A DNA stretch of 64,000 nucleotides from Sipunculus nudus (Eukaryota > Annelida > Sipuncula > Golfingiida > Sipunculidae): assembly GCA_026874595.1 (NCBI GenBank), contig CM049320.1, forward strand, positions 43,596,714 through 43,660,713, in the 5' to 3' direction. The notes beneath the pieces were generated by a model. That model was not told where the DNA came from. It saw only the letters and a program-made list of their open reading frames with translations, and did no database searches. This document shows positions 44,470-57,000 of this stretch, piece after piece. The first letter of the stretch is position 1; every line of letters starts with the position of its first letter. The position numbers and the translations under genes are program-made.

Positions 44470-45580
44470 TATTGTGAAAATTCTTAAAGTTGGGGCCCGA
44501 ACATAATCAATTAAAAAAAAACAGGAAAGATATTTGCCCACTTAACATGAGAATTGTTGTAGCTAGAACCGTTCTTTTTTTTCACAAATATAACTTTATC
44601 TAATCAAGATTCAACTGTATACCCAAAATTAGATTTGAATTTTGCCATTTGTTTAAGTTATTACGTTATTGACATGAATATAAAATTAGTACCTTATACA
44701 CATAAGGACATATTTTGTTATAATCTCAAATTTGAAAATAAAAGCTCCAAAATTAGGCTAGTTATTGAATTTTTTTGAGGTTCTTATTGTATTCACTTGC
44801 ATGGTGAAACTCAAGCCAGCCCACTTCTGGTCACTGGAAGTCAGCTGTGCAAGGGTACGTCATTTGCCATGGGTCACTGGGGAGATCCCCTGTTGTGGCA
44901 GGTGTACAGTTATTCTCATACCACCATCACACCCACTCACCAAGTGTTAAGTAATATTTTGTTATTGTTTAAACTGTATTCCCTTAATTGTTATGCTGTT
45001 TCCACTCCAATATACAACACTTTTCTTGAAATAGCAATTCAAGGAGAAATCTAGAAGATGCTATCCTTTGGTAATGTAGCATCTAAAAAAATTAATTTTC
45101 TTTCTTTTAATTAATATTAGGATATTAAAATAAATTAAACCCATTAGTATGTATAAACTGATAATATATGAGCCAAATAATGGATTTATAGTGGTGCAAT
45201 TTAGAATTGTGAATTTTGAATCAAATGTTATTTTCATATATTTATTGTTTTGCAAATTTATAATTTTTTGTGGTAAAAAATAAATACATCTGTGTGCATA
45301 ATGTGATTTTATTTGACCAAATTATTCATAAATGTTGATGCAGTTTGGAATTGTGAATTAATTTATATATTCAGTTAAATATGTTATATTGCAAATGTAT
45401 AAAATTTATAAATTTGACAAACAATGTGATCGTATGCAAACATATTGTTAATTATTTTCCTGCCTCAGCATAATAAAGTGATTGGATTTCCATGTCCATC
45501 TCGCCGTCTTTTCTAAATTAAATATTTAATTATAATGAAATTCTTTTTTCTCCTATAAGCATTGTTGAATTAAATTTCAT

Positions 45581-45629
<49 letters not shown>

Positions 45630-45740
45630 GTAACTCTCACCATTACCCCCTTCCCCCTTCCCCTTGGCACTGAGCCCTTGCACCTGTTGATTGGGTAATT
45701 AGGTTTATTGCAGCTGTTTTTTATCAGCATATAAATCTGA
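44470..45740 (+). mobile_element. Long interspersed repeat family A, 5'-truncated copy
   Basis: It matches 7,650-8,960: GTATACCCAAAATTAGAT, ACTTTTCTTGAAAT, AATGTAGCATCTAAAAAAAT, GTGTGCATAATGTG, CACTGAGCCC. An (AT)n run (45,587-45,626) stands where the 8.9-kb copy has a poly-C. No coding sequence. Confidence 0.75.
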
Positions 45741-45940
45741 AGGCGGTTTCACACCGAATGCGTACGAACGAATTTTACGTCCGAACGAAAATTTGGTGTA
45801 CGAACGAAAAAATAAAACACTTTATTTTATGTTGGTGCATACACACCTAATCCGAACGATGCTATCCGAACGAAAAAAATAGAACATGTTCTATTTTTTT
45901 GTCGTTCGCATCGGACAAGAATGGCTTCTTTTCACCTTCA
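45735..45940. mobile_element. Palindromic GAACGAAA-rich element, probable MITE
   Basis: It starts GGCGGTTTCACACCGAATGC and holds five GAACGA words. At 45,873-45,900 a perfect 28-bp palindrome is centred on ACATGT, extended by CCGAACG and CGTTCG on either side with a 2-base bulge. The GGCGGTTTCACACC start resembles Harbinger-type MITEs. The right terminus is not clear. Confidence 0.5.
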
Positions 45941-46789
45941 ACACAAAAGAGCTGGAATATTTATAACCAGACTGGTTCATTTGTACGTTATATACTGTAC
46001 AACATAGAAGTGTTGTTTCCTTGTCCACTATTTCAAAATTATGTGATAAAAATATAAAAACAGGGATTATTTTTTTTTCAATCAAATTAATTTGATTTAA
46101 ACAGATATTTATTTACAGATATTGTTTTAGCTCCAATGATTTTTCCATTTAAATCAGACTTTTTTTTATATAATATGTAAATTTCCTGGGGGATTATATT
46201 TTTATCAAAAGGGATTTTAATCGCCGCTTGGCCACTTATTTTAATTAAGAATCCGGGACAAAACAGACTTTTAAACCAGGTTTAGATGTAATTTTTCAGG
46301 ATAAATTCTAATTCTTAATATATCTTATTTGCAATATATTAAATTTATTCTCCGAAAGGGGGAGGGTTGATTACATTGATCATCCATCCTAGCCTCCCCC
46401 AATCCCCCTATATTTACGCCCCTGAATATAAGTCAGATGTGTAAGTGATATGAACCCAAATTAGTGACATTATCCATGCAGGACTTGCTGTTCATTACAC
46501 ATAAAATAATCCGCGGTAAATATAGAAAAAAAATCACGGAACAATAACTTTTTTCATTTGTAATTTGTATTATTATAATAGTAATAATTATAATAGTATT
46601 ATTTTTAGTTCAACGTTTTGCATTTAAACAGAAGTTTCATAGCTGTGCGCAGACTGTTCAAAATCATATTGGCAGATTTGAAAATGAAATATAAATCAAA
46701 CTTAACTAGTGATTCAAACTTTAGACACATTTTAAGGTTTAATGGTGGCATTAAGACGCTTATTATCATAACAATCAAAGTATGAGAAT
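45941..46789. other. AT-rich, no gene
   Basis: A TTTACGCCCCTGAATA motif near 46,413 resembles a MITE terminus but has no visible partner. Nothing else is supported. Confidence 0.4.
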
Positions 46790-48868
46790 CTGGTGAACAT
46801 AAGGTCCAGAATGTGCAGGGTGATTCGCTAAATCAATATGAAGTATGAGAATCTGGTGAACAAAATGTCAAGAATGTGCAGGTAGATACGCTAAATCAAG
46901 ATGAAGTGTGTGAATCTGGTGAACAAAAGGTCCAGAATGTGCAGGTAGATTCGCTAAATCAAGATGAAGTGTGTGAATCTGGTGAACAAAAGGTCCAGAA
47001 TGTGCAGGTAGATACGCTAAATCAAGATGAAGTGTGTGAATCTGGTGAACAAAAGGTCCAGAATGTGCAGGTAGATACGCTAAATCAAGATGAAGTGTGT
47101 GAATCTGGTGAACAAAAGGTCCTGAATGTGCAGGTAGATACGCTAAATCAAGATGAAGTGTGTGAATCTGGTGAACAAAAGGTCCTGAATGTGCAGGTAG
47201 ATACGCTAAATCAAGATGAAGTGTGTGAATCTGGTGAACATAAGGTCCAGAATGTGCAGGTAGATACGCTAAATCAAGATGAAGTGTGTGAATCTGGTGA
47301 ACATAAGGTCCAGAATGTGCAGGTAGATACGCTAAATCAAGATGAAGTGTGTGAATCTGGTGAACAAAAGGTCCAGAATGTGCTGGTAGATACGCTAAAT
47401 CAAGATGAAGTGTGTGAATCTGGTGAACAAAAGGTCCAGAATGTGCAGGTAGATACGCTAAATCAAGATGAAGTGTGTGAATCTGGTGAACATAAGGTCC
47501 AGAATGTGCAGGTAGATACACTAAATCAAGATGAAGTGTGTGAATCTGGTGAACAAAAGGTCCAGAATGTGCAGGTAGATACGCTAAATCAAGATGAAGT
47601 GTGTGAATCTGGTGAACATAAGGTCCAGAATGTGCAGGTAGATACGCTAAATCAAGATGAAGTGTGTGAATCTTGTGAACATAAGGTCCAGAATGTGCAG
47701 GTAGATACGCTAAATCAAGATGAAGTGTGTGAATCTGGTGAACAAAAGGTCCAGAATGTGCAGGTAGATACGCTAAATCAAGATGAAGTGTGTGAATCTG
47801 GTGAACAAAAGGTCCAGAATGTGCAGGTAGATACGCTAAATCAAGATGAAGTGTGTGAATCTGGTGAACAAAAGGTCCAGAATGTGCAGGTAGATACGCT
47901 AAATCAAGATGAAGTGTGTGAATCTGGTGAACATAAGGTCCAGAATGTGCAGGTAGATACGTTTAATCAAGATGAAGTGTGTGAATCTGGTGAACATAAG
48001 GTCCAGAATGTGCAGGTAGATACGGTAAATCAAGATGAAGTGTGTGAATCTGGTGAACATAAGGTCCAGAATGTGCAGGTAGATACGCTAAATCAAGATG
48101 AAGTGTGTGAATCTGGTGGACAAAAGGTCCAGAATGTGCAGGTAGATACGCTAAATCAAGATGAAGTGTGTGAATCTGGTGAACATAAGGTCCAGAATGT
48201 GCAGGTAGATACGCTAAATCAAGATGAAGTGTGTGAATCTTGTGAACATAAGGTCCAGAATGTGCAGGTAGATACGCTAAATCAAGATGAAGTGTGTGAA
48301 TCTGGTGAACAAAAGGTCCAGAATGTGCAGGTAGATACGCTAAATCAAGATGAAGTGTGTGAATCTGGTGAACAAAAGGTCCAGAATGTGCAGGTAGATA
48401 CGCTAAATCAAGATGAAGTGTGTGAATCTGGTGAACAAAAGGTCCAGAATGTGCAGGTAGATACGCTAAATCAAGATGAAGTGTGTGAATCTGGTGAACA
48501 TAAGGTCCAGAATGTGCAGGTAGATACGTTTAATCAAGATGAAGTGTGTGAATCTGGTGAACATAAGGTCCAGAATGTGCAGGTAGATACGGTAAATCAA
48601 GATGAAGTGTGTGAATCTGGTGAACATAAGGTCCAGAATGTGCAGGTAGATACGCTAAATCAAGATGAAGTGTGTGAATCTGGTGAACAAAAGGTCCAGA
48701 ATGTGCAGGTAGATACGCTAAATCAAGATGAAGTGTGTGAATCTGGTGAACATAAGGTCCAGAATGTGCAGGTAGATACGCTAAATCAAGATTAAGTTTG
48801 TGAAGCTAGTGAACAAAAGGTGCAGGTAGTTACGCTAAATCAAGATTATATATGTGAATCTAATAAGA
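46790..48868. repeat. 63-bp satellite, ~32 copies, with nine-unit higher order
   Basis: The unit is GTGCAGGTAGATACGCTAAA, TCAAGATGAAGTGTGTGAAT, CTGGTGAACAAAAGGTCCAG, AAT. It gives one open frame of 21-residue repeats (core VDTLNQDEVCESGEQKVQN) for about 640 codons, 46,876-48,795. Several points argue against a real gene: the frame opens at GTG with an in-frame stop in the preceding degenerate unit, the minus strand is also open for 217 codons, and many variants change residues. Units 12-20 and 21-29 repeat the same variant order, giving a 567-bp higher-order block. A coding exon inside a larger gene is not fully excluded. Confidence 0.93.
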
Positions 48869-49149
48869 AAAAAAAGCTTTCCTGGATAATCCGTTGCTAT
48901 ATCTGTCATCCGTGAACATCTCAATTGTCACCCATATACTGTACATGAGCCGGAGTTCAAATGAAAGGTGTTATGAGGGTAAAAGTTGTTATCCTGCAGT
49001 ATACACACACCTCGGTTTAATCCAGGAAAATATGGCGGGTGGGCTAACATTTGATACGGCAAGTGGCTTTGCACAAAGCAGGTCACGTGATATCCAACAA
49101 CTCGAGAAGATACTCCGGCCCGCTCTAATTGTTTCACGTATTTAATGAA

Positions 49150-49245
49150 CACGACAAATACCGGACGGTGTCCTAGTTTTATCCACTTTGCGCCTAATAA
49201 ACGCTGCATCCCGGCTCAATGTTATAGCCACTCCCGGTAACGCAG
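49150..49245 (+). other. Possible 5' noncoding exon of gene 3
   Basis: GGTAACGCAG|GTAAGT at 49,236-49,251 is a strong donor following a GC-richer segment. A TCACGTGA E-box lies at about 49,084. It is in position to be the first exon spliced to the acceptor at 53,298, but nothing proves the link. Confidence 0.25.
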
Positions 49246-52200
49246 GTAAGTGTTCACACTTTTCACTAATTGTATTAAACCACAAGACCATGTTTCACTG
49301 ACAGTTATCATTATTAACAACATTGGTGAGATTTGTAAATTTGATTTGTAAGCAATGAAGTGGACGAGTGGATAATTCTGCTGACCAGGACATCACTATT
49401 CAGTGATGTAGGATACAGAAACAGGAATAATTAGCATTGTATATACTAATGACTAGACTAAACAGATCAGATCCAGCTCAGTGTCGCCCAATGCAGATTC
49501 ATTGTTCCTTTATCTATAATGCCGCTTGCCCCTAAGCTGATACAAAGCTATAAAAGTTGTCCTCGCATTGTTGGCAAAGTATTAAATGTTTAATACTTAA
49601 ATCCAAGTTTTTAATGTCCTTAGGTATTGTGTTTAAATTTATATATATGTTTTATCAATAAGCACGATATTCATGTTTATGCCGATTTGCAAGATATCTT
49701 GAGATGTACAATGATTTATCAATAATAAACCAGATTTATCAATGTTATTTGTATTTTTTCATTATAACAACCTAATATATGTTTGTTTGCATGAGAACAC
49801 TTAGTCCTGTGTAAACACAGATAAAACACAGCTGACGGTGACATTCCCACAGTCTCATCTGCTCATCTCCACCTTATTTGTTAAATCCTGCTCTTATTAT
49901 TGCTGAAATTTGCTTAGGAAGAAAAAAATATCTTGTATAATTCACAAATTAGCCTGAACAGCAAACATTCATATTATGGTACACATGACTGGGACGAACT
50001 GTGTGTGTTACTGTGTGTTTTAATCCAGTCTTCATACTGGGTGTGCAGTGACCCGCGGAAACAGCCAGCGCCGACCATGACAGACGTTTGTATTCGTCAG
50101 AGCCGAGCTGATATTTAAGGAGAGAGGACCACGGTTGAGTGAGACCGTCAACGGGTCATACTGTGTCTTGGTGTATGCGGTTCATGTGATTTAAGGCGGA
50201 TCCACGGCTGTTCCTTGGAAGCAAAAACACACATATATATATGGAGTATTTTGTTCAGACAATCCCATCAAAATGCTTAACATTATATGAAGCATAAAGG
50301 AATCATATAAACACTTTTCGTACATATACACACGTTTCTCAAACATCAATTTTCCCTGCTACTTTTCTGTTGTTTTGCAGGCTCATCGGTCCATGTTCTC
50401 TTATCTCTTCTCATGCTTTTCTTGGCCTTTTCATTTTTCATTTTTATTGAGGACCTAATTTTTATTTGATTCTTTCAGATTTTAACTGTTCTACATTTGA
50501 CTTAGGTCTCATACCGTCATACTTCTCCGTTTCTGTCCTCTCTTTTCGATTCCGTACTTCTTCTGCGGGTTCATTGTAAGATATTTCATAATCATGCCAC
50601 TCTTTTCCAATATTTCTTTCATATCCTCATATCTTTTCCGCAGTTTCAATGAGAAATAATTGTGCAAAATGTGAATTGTGCATTTATGGTAGATTGTTGT
50701 ATTTTGGAGAAATCGTACTTTTTTATATCCTTGTTAGTTTGTTTTCTCTTCTACGTTAATTTGAACATTGTGCGGACAAGCTGGTGTCAACTAAATATAT
50801 CTCCCAAATCAATAATCGCGTGTCCAATAACTGAAACTATGTGTTAACTGTTACCATAAAAAAATCAATCTGTTATTTATTGCTTGGCCTCCACATGAGT
50901 TCCATGGACTTTTATAGATCTTCCTATGTGCGTAAATAGTTCAATTACAACAACCATTCCTGTCCCCAACTCCATGTCGTCCAGTTACATGTCAAAACCT
51001 GTATTATTCCCACCTACTTTCCGTTTAGGTTTCCATTACTATCAACATGTCATGGCTGCATGTGACCTGTACCCATCCCTGACTGGGGCTGGCCCTCTTC
51101 TGTAGCTTCATGAGCTGGTGAATATTCTTGGATTACTGTGAGAATTACGAGGTTTTCACTCTATCAATGCATTTTCAGCATTCTTTGATATTATGCTCCA
51201 GTGCTACACCACGTTGATGGAGATTACCTCATAGATTATTTGCCAGTACATATTATGCTTTTACCTGAATTTAGTTTGACATTTCAAAACCCTATCCATC
51301 TACATTCACTAATTCCAAAGATGTCTGAAGTTTGATACCTCAAAGGTCCTTGCAAGTTGACCAGATATCCCACTTGTGTAGTGTCCTGACATTCCGGCAG
51401 CCTATGTTAATTGCTTGGGCTTGGTTATGGACGTTTTCGGCCCCTGAACGTCCTAATGCAACAAGTTGTTGGACCATGTTGGGTTGTAGGTTTTCCTCCC
51501 ATTAGTTACCCTAACACCGCATATATGTTAAAATAAAAAAAAAATAACAATACATACTTTCTCATCTCTCAATAAAATCAATTAATATTAACTAATGTAT
51601 CAATGTGCCATAAGTGTTCCTATAAATATAAAATAACATCTTCTGAATAAGTCATAATAAGCAAATGCTGCTAATTTCGAAATTACTAATGGATTTTCCA
51701 AATTTAATAATTATGTTTGAAATTATATTCATAGGGTTATTACAAATCTCTTCTTAAAATGTCACACGTGAATCAATTTCAAAGAAAATGAATCTCGTCT
51801 TCTAAAATAATGTAAGCAAGGTGATAACAGTATATACAGATTGTTTCTTCCTGTCAATTGATTTATGCCTATTTGATTCTATAACTAGTTTGTGGTCGCA
51901 GCATCTCCATTAAGCAAGAGCCTTTTTGTATATTATACATAATAGATATGTTTCTACTTTCTACTGTTAACAACAATAAAGAATCAAAGGTTCCAATGAA
52001 ATATAAAATATTACAGGAGTGAAATTTTGCCATTTTTGATTGCCATGACTTTTATCCTTTGTTTCAACTGGTAAATAAAAAAAATGTTCATGTCACCTAT
52101 GGATTGTACCAGCCACACATGTCCTAATCCCGCTTGAAAAATAAAGTCCTAATGTAAGTGAATCAGTTAATGTTTCCATTATTATCTAACTTCATTAAAA

Positions 52201-52271
52201 ACTGGTATAAGTGTTTTGATCTATATTCCTCCATATGAACAACTGTTAACCAGTATTTTATGCAACATACT
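49246..52271. other. No exon recognised; probable intron or upstream region
   Basis: AT-rich sequence with chance frames only. Possibly intron 1 of gene 3. Confidence 0.4.
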
Positions 52272-52463
52272 CAGTGGCGGATCCGTGGGGGGGGGGGGGG
52301 GGGGGCGAATCAACCTTTTAATAGGGTTTCAAACTAAATTTTGCGACCCTGACCCCTCCTTCCGGATCAGAGAGGATTCCTTCAGAAGGAGGACCTTCCT
52401 TTAGGTTTTCTTTCAGTCTTCCTGGGCTTGACCCTTCCGTTTCCAAAACCCTGGATCCGCCCC
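52272..52463. mobile_element. Short MITE with GGCGGATCC terminal repeats
   Basis: The left end CAGTGGCGGATCC and right end GGATCCGCC face each other about 190 bases apart, with a poly-G at 52,287-52,304 next to the left end. ATACT occurs on both sides, a possible remnant of a target duplication. A matching right end lies at 24,410-24,424. Confidence 0.5.
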
Positions 52464-53298
52464 GATACTGTGACAAAAAGTCTTCTACAATCACCATAAA
52501 CTGCTGGGTTCGGAGTGTTATCACCTAGAAATAAAACACACAAAATTAATGGTGAACTTTTTCTAATGAATCAGTTTTAGAATGGCCCCAATCGTACAAC
52601 ATATATATATATTAAGATTGCAGCAACCATACTCTCAAATAATTTAAAATTTAACGGTTGAATTCCCAATACTTTTCAACATTTATGATTGCTTTATTAA
52701 GATTTATGCCAGGAATGTTTGTAAACTGTTGAAACAGAATGACACATTCAATTTGTTCAAATTTGGTTTATGACAATTAAGCCTTTTGATATTTGTTTAG
52801 ACTTGATCCAAGTTTCAGTGATATGACTATTGACTAACGCTAGGTTCGTCCCTGGGCTTGGCTCCTGTCTGACTGTGCTGCCTTCGGGTCTTGGCTTGTC
52901 CCGGCCAAATGATCAAATCCTTTCTCATCAACGTTGAGGTTTCCATCAAAATTATGAAATGTAACCGGCTTTACCTTTCTGACAGCGATATCATGCTTGT
53001 CCATCGAAAAAGAACTAATAATTACTCAAAATTGTCCACGAAAGCGATGCTTATATCGGCGCGCATCATTTCAATATACGGGTACACCGTTCATGTGCAA
53101 TTCACAAGGGCCAGGTAGTCGCAAAATGGGGATTTTTTCAGAGATTCTTATCAAGTGGTGGCCATTTGAGACATATATACTCAGAGAATAAACGCAATTA
53201 TTATAAATCCTTAATATACCGCAGTATTTACCAGTATCGGTAATGTCATTTAATTTTCCTGCATGAATTGACTTGTTTAGTTCTGGCTTTGATTACAG

Positions 53299-54091
53299 GC
53301 GTGGACCATGGAGTCTGCAACACTTCCGGCTCACTTAGACAGCAAGTCGCCGACCCCCCTCCGGCCGTCCTACTCGGACACTGAACTTGAGCGTCGAGTG
53401 TCACATGATCCCGGGGCACCAAGATTTGTCCGCCGGGTCAGCTTCATTGACGACAACGACACAGTCGTGGACAACCAGGGCGCCGTGCTCCGGGCAGGGT
53501 CTGACACCAACGGTTCGACGGGAGACGAGAGAGAACAAGTACATAAAAACGGAAAGTATAAAAAACACAAAACTAGACACGATCCCGGTAACAAAAGTCA
53601 CCAGAAGAGGAAAGAGCAGTCCTCGAGGAACAATGACAGGGTCAAGCACCACAAAGCAAGGGCTCCCCCGGTACCTGTACAGGTCAGTCCAGGGGTGACC
53701 ATCAGTGGTCCGTACGTGTCTACGTCACAGCCCCAGCCAGCTACACAGCCAGATGACGTCAACAGTGATGAACAGCCCTTCACGGTAAATATTGTCATAC
53801 CATCTGAAGAAAAAAATGATCCACCGCCATTGGGAAGACACTATGTCCCTGAAAGTCACACAAACGGACCTGCCGGGGTCGATGTGGGCAGCGAAGCAGG
53901 TCCTGTTAAAGATGTCCCCGTCAACCCCGTCACGACGTCCAGCTCCTCATCATCATCCACGGCATCTCCTGCAGATACACCTGAAGGGTCGCCCATAAAC
54001 ACCACCAGGGGCGCCACTGTCATCCGCATCAGCACGCCCGAGAGCAGTCCAGACCCGTCTGTCGGAAAGAGAAGCCCCATCCTTGCAAAAA
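53299..54091 (+). CDS. Gene 3 first coding exon
   Basis: The acceptor TTTGATTACAG ends at 53,298, nine untranslated bases come before ATG (53,308), and the donor is CAAAAA|GTAAGA. Reading through the donor gives a 292-residue version ending at 54,186, possible only by intron retention. GC-rich compared with the flanks. Confidence 0.85.
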
Positions 54092-57000
54092 GTAAGAAAC
54101 ACCGTTTCACCGACAGTTTATTTGGTGATCCCCCTTTGACAACTACAGTACAAGTATTTCCGAACATTCACGAGAAAAATTGTTGAGGTGGACCGGTGTT
54201 GTGTAAATTCATTTAAAGCTTTACTCGTTTATATATATCAAAATGTAAGATTATAGCTTTAATAGTAGAGTTTTCCCAGTTTTGTTAATGACCCTGACTG
54301 TTGCTTCCTTTTACCTTCAGGCAACATTGTGTCCGTTGATATAAATCCAGAAGATGAGGATGACGTCAAGCCTCTCCAGGTTCAGGTTCATTCTGATTCT
54401 GAGGACAGTGTGCGACCTTACGTGGCGGTCGTCAGTCTACCTCCGCTGGAAACAGATGTCGCTCCACAAGTGGAACCTCCACATACAGAGGAACAGGTTG
54501 CTCTAGAATCTCCTAAGACGGTCATAAGTGAACCGACAGAGACGCCTTGTGGCCTATCCGTCCCAGTTGAAGGTGTTACATTGTTATCATCAGAGACTGA
54601 TATTCCCGAGGCCATCAGACCGGAACCAGTAAGAACTGTCGACATCACAGTACCTGTCACTGGAGTCACTACGGAAGCATCCGATAGTGACGTGATTTAT
54701 GCAAATGAGCCGAAGTCTATTCGGCACTCACGTGAGGACTCGGTTGATGTTGACCCTCCTACATACTCTAACCTGCCAGGTGACCTGGTGAACACGGAAG
54801 ATGAAGGTAACATTACGTACGCCAACTTACCAGTGACATCATCCCCTAAACCCGACGATCAGCCAGTGTATACAAATATACCTACACCGGTGGTGCCATC
54901 TCGTGATACGAAACCGAGACACAGCGCTGCCTCCTCAATGTCCGACTCACAGTCCACGCTCACCAGGCACCCGCCCACCCTGGTGGTCGAGTCCACACCT
55001 GGGCCGTCTACGTCAAAGGAAGATCCCGCGGTGTCAAGCGTAGACTCGCGCCCTTCCTCAGACACCATGTCGGCCACATTACCCATCCGACAACCGAATA
55101 ATGGCACGAGGAAGGCCATTCCTGTATCAAGCGCTCCAGTTGAGATTGAATGCGAAATAGAGTGAGTATAACTATATTTAGATCATTATTTCCTTGATTA
55201 CCCGTTAAAACGTTTATTAATAAATATTCGAAAAGGAAAACTGAATACTTGATCGTTAAACTTATGTCATCAATTGGTTGAAAATTACAGAAAGCTGATT
55301 TATGATATTAAGTAGTCGGTCACTGCCCCTTGATTTTCTGATCCATCAAAGCCATCAGATGCGAGTGTTTGTGTACAAGGCATTATGGCGGAGACTGAGT
55401 TTGGTTTGTCTGCGGTGAGTCACACACCTCGTCAGTGATTACCTTCGTGGTCTAACCATCACGCTCTAAGTTTATAATGTACGGCATGCTCCGTGTACGG
55501 CATGCTCCGTGTACGGCATGCTCCGTGTACGGCATGCTCCGTGTACGGCATGCTCCGTGTAGAGTTTATAATGTACGGCATGCTCCGTGTACGGCATGCT
55601 CCGTGTAGAGTTTATAATGTACGGCATGCTCCGTGTAGAGTTTATAATGTACGGCATGCTCCGTGTACGGCATGCTCCGTGTAGAGTTTATAATGTACGG
55701 CATGCTCCGTGTAGAGTTTATAATGTACGGCATGCTCCGTGTACGGCATGCTCCGTGTAGAGTTTATAATGTACGGCATGCTCCGTGTAGAGTTTATAAT
55801 GTACGGCATGCTCCGTGTACGGCATGCTCCGTGTAGAGTTTATAATGTACGGCATGCTCCGTGTAGAGTTTATAATGTACGGCATGCTCCGTGTAGAGTT
55901 TATAATGTACGGCATGCTCCGTGTAGAGTTTATAATGTACGGCATGCTCCGTGTACGGCATGCTCCGTGTAGAGTTTATAATGTACGGCATGCTCCGTGT
56001 AGAGTTTATAATGTACGGCATGCTCCGTGTACGGCATGCTCCGTGTAGAGTTTATAATGTACGGCATGCTCCGTGTAGAGTTTATAATGTACGGCATGCT
56101 CCGTGTAGAGTTTATAATGTACGGCATGCTCCGTGTAGAGTTTATAATGTACGGCATGCTCCGTGTAGAGTTTATAATGTACGGCATGCTCCGTGTAGAG
56201 TTTATAATGTACGGCATGCTCCGTGTACGGCATGCTCCGTGTAGAGTTTATAATGTACGGCATGCTCCGTGTAGAGTTTATAATGTACGGCATGCTCCGT
56301 GTAGAGTTTATAATGTACGGCATGCTCCGTGTAGAGTTTATAATGTACGGCATGCTCCGTGTAGAGTTTATAATGTACGGCATGCTCCGTGTAGAGTTTA
56401 TAATGTACGGCATGCTCCGTGTAGAGTTTATAATGTACGGCATGCTCCGTGTAGAGTTTATAATGTACGGCATGCTCCGTGTAGAGTTTATAATGTACGG
56501 CATGCTCCGTGTAGAGTTTATAATGTACGGCATGCTCCGTGTAGAGTTTATAATGTACGGCATGCTCCGTGTAGAGTTTATAATGTACGGCATGCTCCGT
56601 GTAGAGTTTATAATGTACGGCATGCTCCGTGTAGAGTTTATAATGTACGGCATGCTCCGTGTAGAGTTTATAATGTACGGCATGCTCCGTGTAGAGTTTA
56701 TAATGTACGGCATGCTCCGTGTAGAGTTTATAATGTACGGCATGCTCCGTGTAGAGTTTATAATGTACGGCATGCTCCGTGTAGAGTTTATAATGTACGG
56801 CATGCTCCGTGTAGAGTTTATAATGTACGGCATGCTCCGTGTAGAGTTTATAATGTACGGCATGCTCCGTGTAGAGTTTATAATGTACGGCATGCTCCGT
56901 GTAGAGTTTATAATGTACGGCATGCTCCGTGTAGAGTTTATAATGTACGGCATGCTCCGTGTAGAGTTTATAATGTACGGCATGCTCCGTGTAGAGTTTA

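Noticed and set aside
46876-48795. A 639-residue repeat protein gene
   Set aside because: The frame opens at GTG inside the satellite, the previous unit has an in-frame stop, no ATG or splice site frames it, and the antisense strand is also open. I kept it as a satellite and raised the coding option only as a finding.
53370-55119. Antisense and shifted frames across gene 3 exons
   Set aside because: They overlap well-supported exons whose phases join, and have no motif of their own.
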